Shown here piece by piece: positions 42,854 through 52,073 of a stretch of 60,346 nucleotides of DNA. A program made the translations under genes and the position numbers. Source of the stretch: Candidatus Accumulibacter sp. UBA704. Lineage in GTDB: Bacteria; Pseudomonadota; Gammaproteobacteria; Burkholderiales; Rhodocyclaceae. The notes beneath the pieces were generated by a model. That model was given only the letters and a program-made list of their open reading frames with translations, made no database searches and was not told the origin of the DNA. The first letter of the stretch is position 1. Every line of letters starts with the position of its first letter. Location: positions 1-60,346 of the forward strand of contig DBMG01000166.1 of the NCBI GenBank assembly GCA_002304785.1, in the 5' to 3' direction.

Positions 42854-43614
42854 CCCCATTGCTTGAAATCAAAAGCGCATGCCGCTATTTCGGCGGTTTG
42901 CACGCAGTTGAGGATTTCTCCGGCCATGTCAAGCGTGGTGAGCGCGTCGGTCTGATTGGGCCGAACGGGGCGGGGAAGACGACGCTGTTCAACCTTATTA
43001 CCTGCTTTACCCCCTTGTCATCAGGCGCCGTGTTCTTCGACGATACGGATATCTCGTCGCTGAAGGCTTACCGGGTGGCGCGTCTAGGTATCGCCAGAAC
43101 CTTCCAGAATCTGCGCGTGATGCCGAATCTGAGCGTTTTCGACAACGTTTCGATCGGCGCGCTCGGCGCACTGGGGCATTCGCCATTTGCCGCCCTGACG
43201 AAGCGAGCGAATTACGCTAATGACATCGGGCGTCGTACCTGGGATGCTCTGGAACAGACGGGTTTGCAGGATCAGGCATCGGAACTGGCCGCCAATCTGT
43301 CCTACGGGAAACGCAAGTACCTGGAAATCGCGAGGGCCTTGGCGCTGTCTCCGCGCTTGCTGATTCTCGACGAACCGGCAGCCGGACTCAACGATACCGA
43401 AACGGCGCAACTCGCCGAGTTCGTGCTCAGGCTTTCCGGGGAAGGGTTGAGCATTCTGCTGGTGGAACACGATATGAACTTCGTGATGAGTCTGTGCGAG
43501 CGCGTGATGGTGATGGCATCCGGACGGAAGATCGCCGATGGTTCCCCTCAGGAAGTGTCGAACGACCCGGTAGTGCTGGAGGCCTATCTCGGAAGCGAAG
43601 AGGAAGCGGCATGA
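42850..43614 (+). CDS. livG: LivG-type ABC ATPase
   Basis: 254 residues from the ATG at 42850 that overlaps the livM stop (an in-frame ATG nine bases upstream is an alternative). Walker A GPNGAGKTTLF, the LivG-specific GIARTFQNLRVMPNLSVFDN, an ABC signature written NLSYGKRKYLEIARAL (the usual LSGGQ is replaced, as is common in LivG), Walker B LLILDEPAAGLN and the switch VEHDMNFVM. Energises transport with LivF. Confidence 0.93.
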   Translation: MTPLLEIKSACRYFGGLHAVEDFSGHVKRGERVGLIGPNGAGKTTLFNLITCFTPLSSGAVFFDDTDISSLKAYRVARLGIARTFQNLRVMPNLSVFDNVSIGALGALGHSPFAALTKRANYANDIGRRTWDALEQTGLQDQASELAANLSYGKRKYLEIARALALSPRLLILDEPAAGLNDTETAQLAEFVLRLSGEGLSILLVEHDMNFVMSLCERVMVMASGRKIADGSPQEVSNDPVVLEAYLGSEEEAA

Positions 43615-44336
43615 GTACTTCGAATCTCATCGAAATCAAGGATTTGCATGTGCGCATGGGGGAGCAGACGATCCTTAACGGCGTTTCGCTCCACGTTCCG
43701 TCCGGGGGCATCGTGACGGTGCTCGGAAGCAACGGCGTTGGCAAAACGACGCTGATGCGGGCGGTTTCCGGCGTCTATCGGAGCACTTCGGGAAGCATCC
43801 TCTTCGACGGAGCAGACATCACGAACTGGCCGTCGCATCGGATCGTCGCTGCTGGACTGGCACAAGCGCCGGAGGGGCGCCAGATCTTTTCGTCGATGAC
43901 CATTGCCGAAAACCTGCGCATCGGCGGAGTCGGGCTCACGCCGCAAGAGGTGGCCGAGGAGGAGGAAAAACAGTTGCAGCGCTTTTCCATCCTGCGCGAT
44001 CGTTACCGGCAGAAAGCGGGCACGTTGTCGGGGGGCGAACAGCAGATGCTTTGCATCGCGCGCGCCTTGATGTGTCGACCGAAGCTGCTGTTGATGGACG
44101 AGCCGTCGCTGGGACTGGCGCCGAAGATCGTTCGGCAGATTTTCGACCTGATCAGCCTGATCCGTTCCGAAGGACATTCGGTCCTGCTGGTGGAACAGAA
44201 CGCGCGGGCCGCCCTGCGCGTGGCGGATTATGCTTATGTGATGGATGGTGGGCGCATCGCCATTGAGGGAAGCAGCGCCGATTTGGCGAACGACGCGCGG
44301 GTGCGGGCGGCCTATTTGGGCGGTCACGCGGCCTGA
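43611..44336 (+). CDS. livF: LivF-type ABC ATPase
   Basis: 241 residues from an ATGA overlap with livG. Walker A GSNGVGKTTLMRA, the LivF signature GLAQAPEGRQIFSSMTIAENL, ABC signature TLSGGEQQMLCIARALM, Walker B LLLMDEPSLGLAP and the switch VEQNARAAL. Last gene of the liv operon. Its stop is two bases from the stop of the converging sigma-54 activator gene. Confidence 0.94.
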   Translation: MSTSNLIEIKDLHVRMGEQTILNGVSLHVPSGGIVTVLGSNGVGKTTLMRAVSGVYRSTSGSILFDGADITNWPSHRIVAAGLAQAPEGRQIFSSMTIAENLRIGGVGLTPQEVAEEEEKQLQRFSILRDRYRQKAGTLSGGEQQMLCIARALMCRPKLLLMDEPSLGLAPKIVRQIFDLISLIRSEGHSVLLVEQNARAALRVADYAYVMDGGRIAIEGSSADLANDARVRAAYLGGHAA

Positions 44337-44338
44337 GG

Positions 44339-46111
44339 CTAGGCCCGGTCGAGTTCCATCTCCTTGAGCTTCCGGTAGAGCGTCGAGAGGCTGATGCCCA
44401 AGGCCTCGGCCGCGCGACGCTTTGCCGAAACGGATGAACCGAAGTCCGAGAGTACGTTGCGGATGAGTTCCTTTTCCGCCAGGCGGATGGTTGCCACCGA
44501 CTCGCTGTGTGCCACGTCATTGCTCTTTTCGCGAATCTTGAAAGGGAGGCTGTTTGTGGTGATATACGCAGACGGCTCCATGTTTATCGCGTATTCGACC
44601 ACGTTGGCGAGTTCCCGCACGTTACCTTTCCAGCGGTAGGCCAGGAGGACTCTTTCGGCGTCGGCCGTGAATCCCTTGATCTTCTTGTTCAGCTTCGAGT
44701 TGTACTGCTTGAGCAGTGAAGACATAAGAAGTCGAACGTCGCTTGGCCTGTTGCGGAGCGGCGGGATGTGCAAGGGGATGACGTTGATTCGGTAATAGAG
44801 ATCCTCGCGGAACTCGCCACGATCGACCATGCCCTCGAGATCCTTGTTGGTTGCCGCTATCAGGCGGACATCGACGGCGATACTCTTGTGCCCCCCCAAT
44901 TTCTCAACGGTTTTTTCCTGGAGGACGCGCAGCAGCTTGGGCTGCAGGTGCAACGGCATGTCGCCGATCTCGTCAAGGAAGACCGTCCCGCCATGCGCGA
45001 GCTGGAATTTTCCGGGGCGCCCACCTCGCGTTGCGCCGGTGAATGTGCCGTCTTCATAGCCGAACAGTTCGCTTTCGATCAGCGATTCCGGCATGGCGGC
45101 GCAATTGATCGCGATGAACGGGCTTATGCTGCGCGGACTGCTGTGGTGGATGGCGCGGGCGAACAACTCCTTTCCCGTGCCGCTCTCGCCGGTAATGAGG
45201 ATGCTGGAATCCCCAGCTGCGACCCGGAGCGCCGTCTCCTTGATCTGGACCATTGCCGGGCTGTCGCCGACGATCTGTTCGAACGATGTGGACAAGGAGG
45301 TGTTGGTCAGGTTGTTGATGACCTTGTACACGTCCTCCATCTTCTTCAGCACGATGATCGAGCCGACGTTCTTGTCTTCCAGCACGACCGGCTTGCCGGA
45401 GATCAGGGAATGCACTTCGATGTCGGGGTTGCTGACGCGGAGCTCGACGTTGTTGAATTCCGTTCCGTTTTCGACCAAGGCGGGTATGTCGGGGGTCGCG
45501 AACACTTCGGCGATGTTTTTGCCGATAAGCGTTTCCCGGCTCGCCCGGAGGATTTCCTCGAGCACCGAATTTACGTAGACGATGCGTCCGCTTTCATCAG
45601 TAGCCGTGATGCCCTCGTCGATCGAGTCCATGATCGAGATCAACTGGTTCCGCGCAACGGTCAGCTTGGTCGTCGCTTCCTTCTCCAGCAGTTTGCTGAC
45701 GATCAGCTCCGACATGCGTTCGGTGAATTCGATCAGGTTCTTCTGGTTTTCCAGGAGACTTGTCCGCGACAACTCGGTAATCGCTATCAGCCCAATCGCA
45801 CCGAGCCGGGTTCCCAGATAATTGATGGGCACGCAAATCATCGCCAGAAGATTGCAGTTTTCCTGAATCTTGCACGACGAACACTGTTCGCTTTCGGCTT
45901 TACCCCTGACGACCTGCGTGATTCCCGTCTTGATCACGTTGCCTATGACATAGAAGTCCTTGATCTCCTTGACATCAAACTTGTAGTGTTTCTTGGTATC
46001 GCCGACCAATTGATAGTCCGCGTCCGAGATGATGACGTCGATATCCAGAACGCTTGCGATCGCTTCCGAGATCTGCTGGACGGCATCTCGGATGTCTAAC
46101 AGCCCGGCCAT
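44339..46111 (-). CDS. Sigma-54-dependent activator with N-terminal sensor and PAS domains (DhaR-like layout)
   Basis: 590 residues. Residues ~1-140 are a sensor region with a small Cys cluster (CSSCKIQENC), residues ~160-260 a PAS domain (SIMDSIDEGITATDESGRIV), then an AAA+ domain with Walker A GESGTGKELFARAIH and Walker B GGTVFLDEIGD, and a C-terminal Fis-type helix (RRAAEALGISLSTLYRKLKE). The sigma-54 contact loop is GTFTGA instead of GAFTGA. The layout is like DhaR, the activator of dihydroxyacetone kinase genes, and dhaKL lie directly upstream on the same strand. It sits between livKHMGF and dhaKL and may control both. Target sites were not identified. Confidence 0.85.
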   Translation of the reverse strand: MAGLLDIRDAVQQISEAIASVLDIDVIISDADYQLVGDTKKHYKFDVKEIKDFYVIGNVIKTGITQVVRGKAESEQCSSCKIQENCNLLAMICVPINYLGTRLGAIGLIAITELSRTSLLENQKNLIEFTERMSELIVSKLLEKEATTKLTVARNQLISIMDSIDEGITATDESGRIVYVNSVLEEILRASRETLIGKNIAEVFATPDIPALVENGTEFNNVELRVSNPDIEVHSLISGKPVVLEDKNVGSIIVLKKMEDVYKVINNLTNTSLSTSFEQIVGDSPAMVQIKETALRVAAGDSSILITGESGTGKELFARAIHHSSPRSISPFIAINCAAMPESLIESELFGYEDGTFTGATRGGRPGKFQLAHGGTVFLDEIGDMPLHLQPKLLRVLQEKTVEKLGGHKSIAVDVRLIAATNKDLEGMVDRGEFREDLYYRINVIPLHIPPLRNRPSDVRLLMSSLLKQYNSKLNKKIKGFTADAERVLLAYRWKGNVRELANVVEYAINMEPSAYITTNSLPFKIREKSNDVAHSESVATIRLAEKELIRNVLSDFGSSVSAKRRAAEALGISLSTLYRKLKEMELDRA

Positions 46112-46220
46112 TTATTCGTTGCCCTGATCAGATTGAAGCGATAACTATACGGTGAATTTTTCCCGCGCGCACCACCTCTGCGGCCATTAGGGGCGGCTGT
46201 TCGGGGCATCGGTGCCGGAA

Positions 46221-46252
46221 ATAAAAAAGCCCGGCGAGTCTTGTTGCCGGGC
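46221..46252 (-). terminator. Rho-independent terminator after dhaL
   Basis: Read on the minus strand, GCCCGGC (46252-46246) pairs with GCCGGGC (46235-46229) and is followed by TTTTTTAT. It lies 22 bp beyond the dhaL stop, so dhaKL end here and the activator gene needs its own promoter. Confidence 0.88.
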
Positions 46253-46274
46253 CTGGGGAAGCGTGGCGATTCGT

Positions 46275-46907
46275 TCAGTTGACGGAGTCCGCAAAGACCT
46301 TGAACAGGAGATGGATTGCGGTAGCTCCCGCATCCTGATGCCCGATGCCACGCTCGCCAACATAATGGGCGCGGCCGCGGTTGGCCACCATGTTCTTCGT
46401 ATTTTCGACACCTTGTGCGGCAGCCACGCTGGCGCGGGCGAGCGCCTCGCGCAGGGCGGTGCCTTCTGCCGCCGCTGTTTCGAGAGCCAGCGTGGCCGGT
46501 TCGAGTGCGTCGATCAGCGTTTTGTCGCCGGCATTCGATTTCCCGAGAGCCTTCACCCCGGACAGACTCGCCGCAAACATCGCAGCGAGTTCCTTGACGC
46601 CGATTTCCGTCGCGTCGCCGAGTTCCTTGCCGGCTCGCATGAAGATCGTGCCGAACAGCGGGCCCGATGCGCCGCCCATGGAGCGGATCAGCGTGGTTCC
46701 GCTTTTGCCGAGGACCATGCCAGGTTTGTTCGCGCCGAGGTCCGGGACGAGCTTGTCGAGTGCGGCGCAGCCGCTGGAAATGCTGGTGCCGAAGTCCGCG
46801 TCACCGAGCTTGCCGTCGAGTTCGTTCAGATAGTCACGATTGGCGATGATGGTTCTTGAGAATTCGGCAACAATGTTGACGATATCGCTCGCGGTCAGTT
46901 TTTCCAC
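46275..46907 (-). CDS. dhaL: DhaL, ATP-binding subunit of dihydroxyacetone kinase
   Basis: 210 residues from GTG 46907, chosen because AGGTGG lies just upstream and the length then equals E. coli DhaL. Magnesium and ADP are held by Asp residues in YLNELDGKLGDADFGTS; the usual GDGD is GDAD here. Further motifs are GKSGTTLIRSMGGASGPLFG and the C-terminal GRAHYVGERGIGHQDAGA. It phosphorylates the ketose held by DhaK. No DhaM or PTS genes are adjacent, so the phosphate donor (ATP or phospho-DhaM) is unclear. It follows dhaK by 22 bp. Confidence 0.9.
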   Translation of the reverse strand: MEKLTASDIVNIVAEFSRTIIANRDYLNELDGKLGDADFGTSISSGCAALDKLVPDLGANKPGMVLGKSGTTLIRSMGGASGPLFGTIFMRAGKELGDATEIGVKELAAMFAASLSGVKALGKSNAGDKTLIDALEPATLALETAAAEGTALREALARASVAAAQGVENTKNMVANRGRAHYVGERGIGHQDAGATAIHLLFKVFADSVN

Positions 46908-46929
46908 GTCATTCCACCTTTCGTGCGGG

Positions 46930-47928
46930 TCAGAATTGCTTGAACGCGATGGTGTCTGCCGGGGCGTCAAGCAGCGCTTTCAATTCCTCGTCCAGACGCA
47001 GCAGAGTGATCGAGGCGCCGGCCATTTCAAGCGCTGTCATGTACTCTCCGACATAGGTCCGGTGGATGCGAATGCCTTTCTCGGCACAGATTTCGGCGAT
47101 TTTCTTGTTGATGACGTACAACTCCATTAGTGGCGTGGCACCCAGGCCGTTGACAAGCACGGCCACTTCGTCGCCCTTGCCGAACGGCAGGTCTTGAATG
47201 ATCTTCTCGAGCAGGGTCGAGGTGATTTCGTCGGCAGGCGCCAACTTGCAACGGGTAATTCCGGGTTCGCCGTGAATGCCCATGCCGATCTCCATTTCGT
47301 CCTCGGCCAGTTCAAAATTGGCCTTTCCGGCGATCGGGACGATGCATGGCGTCAGTGCCATGCCCATCGAGCGGACATTGGCGACGGTCTTCTCCGCGAC
47401 CCGTTTGACTTCGTCCAGATCCGCGCCTTGGGCGGCCTTGGCTCCGGCGATCTTATGGACGAAGACCGTGCCGGCGATTCCGCGGCGGCCGGTCGTATAG
47501 GTACTGTTCTTGACTGCGACGTCATCGTCGACGATCACGCGAGTCACCTTGACGCCCTCGAATTCGGCCATCTCTTCGGCCATCTGCGAGTTCATCAGAT
47601 CGCCGGAATAATTCTTGATGACCATCAATACGCCGGCACCGCTATCCACGACCTTGGCGGCTTCGAGGAAGTGGTCGGGCGTCGGCGACGAAAACACGTT
47701 GCCGGCGCACGCCGCATCCAGCATGCCGCGACCGATGAATCCGGCGTGCGACGGTTCGTGGCCGCTACCGCCCCCGGACACGATCCCGACTTTATTGGTG
47801 ATCGGCGATTGCGGATTGACGAGACAGCTATAGCCGGAGAGCTTTCTTACGTATTGAGGATGCGCCGCTACCATGCCGGTCAGCATGTCCTCGACGACTT
47901 TTTCCGGAGCGTTGATCAGTTTTTTCAT
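46930..47928 (-). CDS. dhaK: DhaK, substrate-binding subunit of dihydroxyacetone kinase
   Basis: 332 residues from the ATG at 47928; the longer open frame adds residues with no family likeness. It opens MKKLINAPEKVVEDMLTGM and has IVSGGGSGHEPSHAGFIG and GMGIHGEPGI, in which His219 should hold dihydroxyacetone as a hemiaminal. Forms a complex with DhaL to make dihydroxyacetone phosphate. Preceded by a sigma-54-like promoter at 48056-48071, consistent with control by the DhaR-like activator. Confidence 0.93.
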   Translation of the reverse strand: MKKLINAPEKVVEDMLTGMVAAHPQYVRKLSGYSCLVNPQSPITNKVGIVSGGGSGHEPSHAGFIGRGMLDAACAGNVFSSPTPDHFLEAAKVVDSGAGVLMVIKNYSGDLMNSQMAEEMAEFEGVKVTRVIVDDDVAVKNSTYTTGRRGIAGTVFVHKIAGAKAAQGADLDEVKRVAEKTVANVRSMGMALTPCIVPIAGKANFELAEDEMEIGMGIHGEPGITRCKLAPADEITSTLLEKIIQDLPFGKGDEVAVLVNGLGATPLMELYVINKKIAEICAEKGIRIHRTYVGEYMTALEMAGASITLLRLDEELKALLDAPADTIAFKQF

Positions 47929-48055
47929 GATTTCACCATGTGCAAGGTTGTGGAGTCTTGTCGTGTTTGCCAAAGTAGGAAAATGAGTATTCGCGAAAGC
48001 GGTGAACGACAGAATGACTCAATTCCCGGCTGGGTAATTGCTTTTCCGGTGTTTT

Positions 48056-48071
48056 AGCACGTTGCATGCCA
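48056..48071 (-). promoter_or_regulatory. Sigma-54-like promoter for dhaKL
   Basis: On the minus strand TGGCATGCAACGTGCT has correct GG-N10-GC spacing with two departures from consensus. Transcription would start near 48046, about 118 bases before dhaK. The rest of the gap between dhaK and the tRNA gene (48072-48366) shows no gene and may hold activator sites. Confidence 0.5.
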
Positions 48072-48366
48072 ACGAGAATCTTGGCGATCGCGAATGGTGA
48101 TTGGCCATTCCCTCCGCGATTTCGGACGGTTTTGCGCTGTGTGCGTTGTGTTTTTGTCCGATATGACGGCGCGGGGATCCATTGACGCCAACACGGAGCT
48201 GATGAGCGGCGTTCGGGGGTGCCGGCCTTTCGCAAGAAACTTGAGAAACGGCTGAGAAACATGAGAAACGGTCTGCAGGCGCCGTTGCCGCGTGCCGGAG
48301 CAGAATTGCAATAATCCGTACTCAGGCGATTTTCTCGAATATTTTGGGCCTGGTCGGCGTCCGTCT

Positions 48367-48441
48367 TGGCCTCCTCGACAGGAATCGAACCTGTATCTCA
48401 CGCTTAGGAGGCGCGTGCACTATCCATTATGCTACGAGGAG
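48367..48441 (-). tRNA. tRNA-Arg (anticodon CCT)
   Basis: 75 bases on the minus strand ending in an encoded CCA. Acceptor CTCCTCG pairs with CGAGGAG, the anticodon stem CGCGC/GCGTG encloses the loop CTCCTAA (anticodon CCT, reading AGG codons), and the T arm has ACAGG-TTCGATT-CCTGT. Discriminator is G. Confidence 0.95.
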
Positions 48442-48553
48442 GTCAGGGCGCGTATTCTAGCATCACCCGGAGCGCTTTTTCCGGCGAACCCGACGATCCT
48501 GTGCCGTCCTGCCGTATCATTCGCCTCTTCGTTTTTCGACGGTCCCGCTTTAG

Positions 48554-50470
48554 ATGCCACACCTGATTCTTTCTGACGCTTCGCTGGCCTACGGGCACGT
48601 ACCTTTGCTGGACCACGCCGATTTGCAGCTGGATCCCGGCGAACGGGTGGCGCTGATTGGGCGTAATGGTTGCGGCAAATCATCCCTGTTGCGCGCACTG
48701 GCCGGGCAGGGGGCATTGGACGACGGGTCGGTGTGGCGTCAGCCGGGTATCCGCATGGGGTATGTTCCGCAGGAGCCGCCGTTCGATCCGTCGCGCACGG
48801 TTTTCGAGGCCGTGGTGGCCGGTATGGGCGAAGTGGCGGCACTGTTGGCCGAGTACCACGCCGTGTCGCATGCCATGGCTGAATCATCGGACGATCACGA
48901 AGCGTTGCTCGAGCGTCTGCATACTTTGCAGGGTGAACTCGAGGCGCGCAACGCCTGGTCGTTCGAGACGCAGGCGGAGCGCGTGATCCAGCGCTTCTCA
49001 CTGGACCCGGATGCTTCTGTCGGCACGCTCTCGGGAGGGCAGAAAAAACGTCTGGCGCTGGCACAGGCGCTGGCGGTGACACCGGAACTCTTGCTGCTCG
49101 ACGAGCCGACCAATCATCTGGATATCGGGGCCATCGAATGGCTGGAGGAGTTGCTGCGCTCATCGGGCGTGTCGATGGTGTTTATCACGCATGATCGGAG
49201 GTTTCTTGACCGAGTGGCGACACGCATCGTCGAACTCGATCGCGGCCATCTGCAGTCGTTTCCCGGAAATTTCACCGAATACCAGTCGCGCAAGGAGCAG
49301 ATGCTGCACGACGAGGTGGTACAAAATGCCAGGTTCGACAAGTTCCTGGCGCAGGAAGAGATATGGATCCGCAAGGGCGTGGAAGCGCGGCGGACGCGCA
49401 ACGAAGGACGGGTGCTGCGCCTGGAGCAGCTACGGCGCGAGCGTGCAGCTCGGCGTGAGCGGCAGGGCAAGGTCGAGCTGGCGATCGATGCCGGCGACAA
49501 GAGCGGAAAACTGGTGGCCGAACTCGTCGGCGTCAGCAAGAGCTTCGGGGACAAACGCATCGTGCGCGATTTTTCGTGCCGTTTGCAGCGTGGGGACAAG
49601 ATCGGCCTGATCGGCCCGAATGGTGCCGGCAAGACGACATTGCTGCGCCTAATTCTTGGGGAACTTGCGCCGGACGCCGGAACGGTGCGTCTCGGCACAA
49701 AGATCCAGGTGGCGTACTTCGATCAGTTCCGCACGCAACTGGACGAGGAAGCTGCGCTGGTCGATGTCATCTCGCCGGGTTCTGACTACGTAGAGATCGG
49801 GAATGAGCGCAAGCACGTCATCGGTTACCTGGGCGACTTCCTGTTTGCGCCGGAACGCGCTCGTTCGCCGGTCAGGTCGCTGTCCGGCGGCGAGCGCAAC
49901 CGGTTGCTGCTGGCACGATTGTTTGCGCGACCGGCCAACGTACTGGTGCTCGATGAGCCGACCAACGACTTGGACATCGATACGCTCGAACTGTTGGAGC
50001 AGTTGCTGCAGGACTATCCGGGTACGCTGTTCCTGGTGAGCCATGACCGGGCCTTCCTCGACAACGTGGTGACGCAGACTATCGCCTCCGAAGGCGATGG
50101 CTTCTGGCGCGAATACGCTGGCGGCTATCAGGACTGGGCAGACTACCAGGCGAAACGCCGGGCTGACGCTGCCGTTCAATCGTCAATCCCGGCGGCGAAA
50201 CGTAGCGAGCCTGTCCGGAGCGATGTTGCTCCAAGGATCAAGAGCGACGGCAGCCGCAAACTGAGCTACAAGGAAACACGCGAACTCGCCGAACTGCCGG
50301 GCCGCATCAGCGTACTCGAGGACGAGCAGAAGGACATCGCGCGCTGCTTGGAGGATCCTGCGCTTTATCAGACCGATTCCCAACGGGCGAACGCACTTTC
50401 GGCGCGCCTTGCCGAGATCGACGAGGAACTGATGGTTCTGCTGGAGCGTTGGGAAGATTTGGAACGATAG
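48554..50470 (+). CDS. uup: Uup, ABC-F family ATPase
   Basis: 638 residues. Two ABC domains: first with Walker A GRNGCGKSSLL, signature TLSGGQKKRLALAQAL and Walker B LLLLDEPTNHLD; second with GPNGAGKTTLLR, SLSGGERNRLLLARL and VLVLDEPTNDLD. A charged linker between them (EARRTRNEGRVLRLEQLRRE) and a C-terminal coiled coil (ETRELAELPGRISVLEDEQK) are characteristic of Uup. It is cytoplasmic, acts in ribosome or DNA-structure maintenance, and does not transport. Confidence 0.93.
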   Translation: MPHLILSDASLAYGHVPLLDHADLQLDPGERVALIGRNGCGKSSLLRALAGQGALDDGSVWRQPGIRMGYVPQEPPFDPSRTVFEAVVAGMGEVAALLAEYHAVSHAMAESSDDHEALLERLHTLQGELEARNAWSFETQAERVIQRFSLDPDASVGTLSGGQKKRLALAQALAVTPELLLLDEPTNHLDIGAIEWLEELLRSSGVSMVFITHDRRFLDRVATRIVELDRGHLQSFPGNFTEYQSRKEQMLHDEVVQNARFDKFLAQEEIWIRKGVEARRTRNEGRVLRLEQLRRERAARRERQGKVELAIDAGDKSGKLVAELVGVSKSFGDKRIVRDFSCRLQRGDKIGLIGPNGAGKTTLLRLILGELAPDAGTVRLGTKIQVAYFDQFRTQLDEEAALVDVISPGSDYVEIGNERKHVIGYLGDFLFAPERARSPVRSLSGGERNRLLLARLFARPANVLVLDEPTNDLDIDTLELLEQLLQDYPGTLFLVSHDRAFLDNVVTQTIASEGDGFWREYAGGYQDWADYQAKRRADAAVQSSIPAAKRSEPVRSDVAPRIKSDGSRKLSYKETRELAELPGRISVLEDEQKDIARCLEDPALYQTDSQRANALSARLAEIDEELMVLLERWEDLER

Positions 50471-50484
50471 CGCTTCGGTGTGCT

Positions 50485-51384
50485 TCAGAATCCGCGGTGC
50501 AATACCCAAGGAATGGCTCCGAGGGACGCGAGAAATGCCACCAGGTGGAAACTGGCCCAAAGCAGGTAGCGGCGGGCGAGCTTGTTCGGGTCGAGGTTCG
50601 AAAGCAAATAGTGGCGGCCGTTGCGCGGGCAGTTCAGCGTGTGCACATCGGATTCGTTGCGTGCGTCGCGATGCATTCTTGCCACTTCTCGACGCGCCGC
50701 CTGGCGTGCGAGCCCCCATTCCTGCATGTCGATGGTGCCGTCCCCATTGAGATCGAAGCGCTTGAGCAAGCCGGGCTGGTCTTTTTTCCATTCGGCCAGA
50801 AGGTCGTTCATGTCCTGCCGGGCGTCCAGATCGACCGATCCGCCGCCCAAGGTCTTGAAATCGCCAAGCGCATAGACGTCGTCGTTGATCAACAACTTCC
50901 ATTCGGTATTGCGGTAGTGGCCTTCAGTCCAGGTTTCCTTGTGCCGGGTCAGGATCTCCGCGCCTTCCACATCGACCACGCAACGTCCGCTGCCGTCGTC
51001 GATGATGAAGGGGACTTCGCTTTCTCCTCGACTGACGGTTTCCCATTTATCGTTGCTGTTTTTTTCTTCGACCTGATAGCGGTACCAGAGGCAGGGCAGA
51101 TGGGTCAGATGAGACAACAGTGGAGGCGAGTCAAGCGGTCTACCTTTTCCGAGTAGTTCGACATAGCCTTGCGCGGCGGAGGCAATGCGGGAGGTCGGGG
51201 TGTCGGTAATGGCGCGTCGCCGCCTTAACGTCGACATCCAGGCAAACAGGCTGATCAGCGCGATCAGGGCGAGACAGGCAACCCATCCCAGGCTTGACTC
51301 CGTCTGTAGCCCGATGATGAGCAGAGCGAGTTGCGCCCCGGAAGTAATGAACTGGCCGTAGCTCTTGCGGAGAGAGACGAACAT
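50485..51384 (-). CDS. GIDE-domain membrane protein with EF-hand-like loop
   Basis: 299 residues. Two membrane helices near the N-terminus (AQLALLIIGLQTESSLGWVA, ALIALISLFAW), then a GIDE-type domain (AAQGYVELLGKGRPLDSPPLL, CLWYRYQVEEKN, VDVEGAEIL), and a C-terminal helix (LLWASFHLVAFLASLGAIPW). Between them DLNGDGTIDMQEW is a textbook EF-hand calcium loop, unusual in this family. GIDE proteins often sit beside lemA, as here (39 bp gap). Function unknown; possibly envelope stress. Confidence 0.75.
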   Translation of the reverse strand: MFVSLRKSYGQFITSGAQLALLIIGLQTESSLGWVACLALIALISLFAWMSTLRRRRAITDTPTSRIASAAQGYVELLGKGRPLDSPPLLSHLTHLPCLWYRYQVEEKNSNDKWETVSRGESEVPFIIDDGSGRCVVDVEGAEILTRHKETWTEGHYRNTEWKLLINDDVYALGDFKTLGGGSVDLDARQDMNDLLAEWKKDQPGLLKRFDLNGDGTIDMQEWGLARQAARREVARMHRDARNESDVHTLNCPRNGRHYLLSNLDPNKLARRYLLWASFHLVAFLASLGAIPWVLHRGF

Positions 51385-51423
51385 GCCGGAGCGATCTCCG
51401 AAGGGGCGGACCGGACGCGCGAA

Positions 51424-51996
51424 TCAGCGGAACAATTGCTTCAGATCGACGTCCGCCTTTTCCACGGTCGAGAATTCCAGAAGCGGTTTTTGCTCGAAGT
51501 GGAACAGCCGGGCAATCATGGCATCCGGGAATTGCTCGACGCGGACGTTATTGATATTGACCGCATCGTTGTAAAGCTCGCGCCGGTCGGCGATCCCGTT
51601 TTCGAGCGTGGTGATGCGCTGCTGCAACTGCATGAAATTCTCGTTGGCCTTGAGCTCCGGATAGGCCTCGGCGACCGCGAACAAGCGTCCCAATCCCATG
51701 CGCAGCGCGCCTTCGGCTTCTCCCAGAGCGCCTATGTTCTGGGCTTCGCGAGCCGTCTGCACCTGCGAACGGGCCTCTATCACGCGCTGCAGCGTTTCCT
51801 GCTCGAACTGCTTGTACTGCTTGCACACCTCGACGAGCTTGGGCAACTCGTCGTGCCGCTGCTTGAGCAGCACGTCGATGTTGGCCCAAGCCTTGGCAAC
51901 ATTGTGTTTGAGGGCGACCAAGCCGTTGTAGAGCATGATGCCGTATATGGCAACGATGGCCAGTAAACCGAAAAAAATCATGTTGCCGGTGGACAT
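51424..51996 (-). CDS. lemA: LemA-family protein
   Basis: 190 residues from the ATG at 51996 (AAGGGAGACCC upstream). A single N-terminal membrane helix (MIFFGLLAIVAIYGIMLYNGL) is followed by helical bundles with the family pattern AWANIDVLLKQRHDELPKLV and ENFMQLQQRITTLENGIADRRELYNDAV. The N-terminus is outside and the bulk may be cytoplasmic or periplasmic; function unproven. It is upstream of the GIDE gene and probably cotranscribed. Confidence 0.92.
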   Translation of the reverse strand: MSTGNMIFFGLLAIVAIYGIMLYNGLVALKHNVAKAWANIDVLLKQRHDELPKLVEVCKQYKQFEQETLQRVIEARSQVQTAREAQNIGALGEAEGALRMGLGRLFAVAEAYPELKANENFMQLQQRITTLENGIADRRELYNDAVNINNVRVEQFPDAMIARLFHFEQKPLLEFSTVEKADVDLKQLFR

Positions 51997-52073
51997 ACGG
52001 GTCTCCCTTGTAATTTCTGAGTCGTTGACGGGGGCTGACGGATGAAGCGAATTCGGTTCGCCGGTTTCCACCT

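Noticed and set aside
44768..46099. 443-residue open frame antisense to the sigma-54 activator gene
   Set aside because: Shadow of a gene with clear AAA+ and helix-turn-helix motifs.
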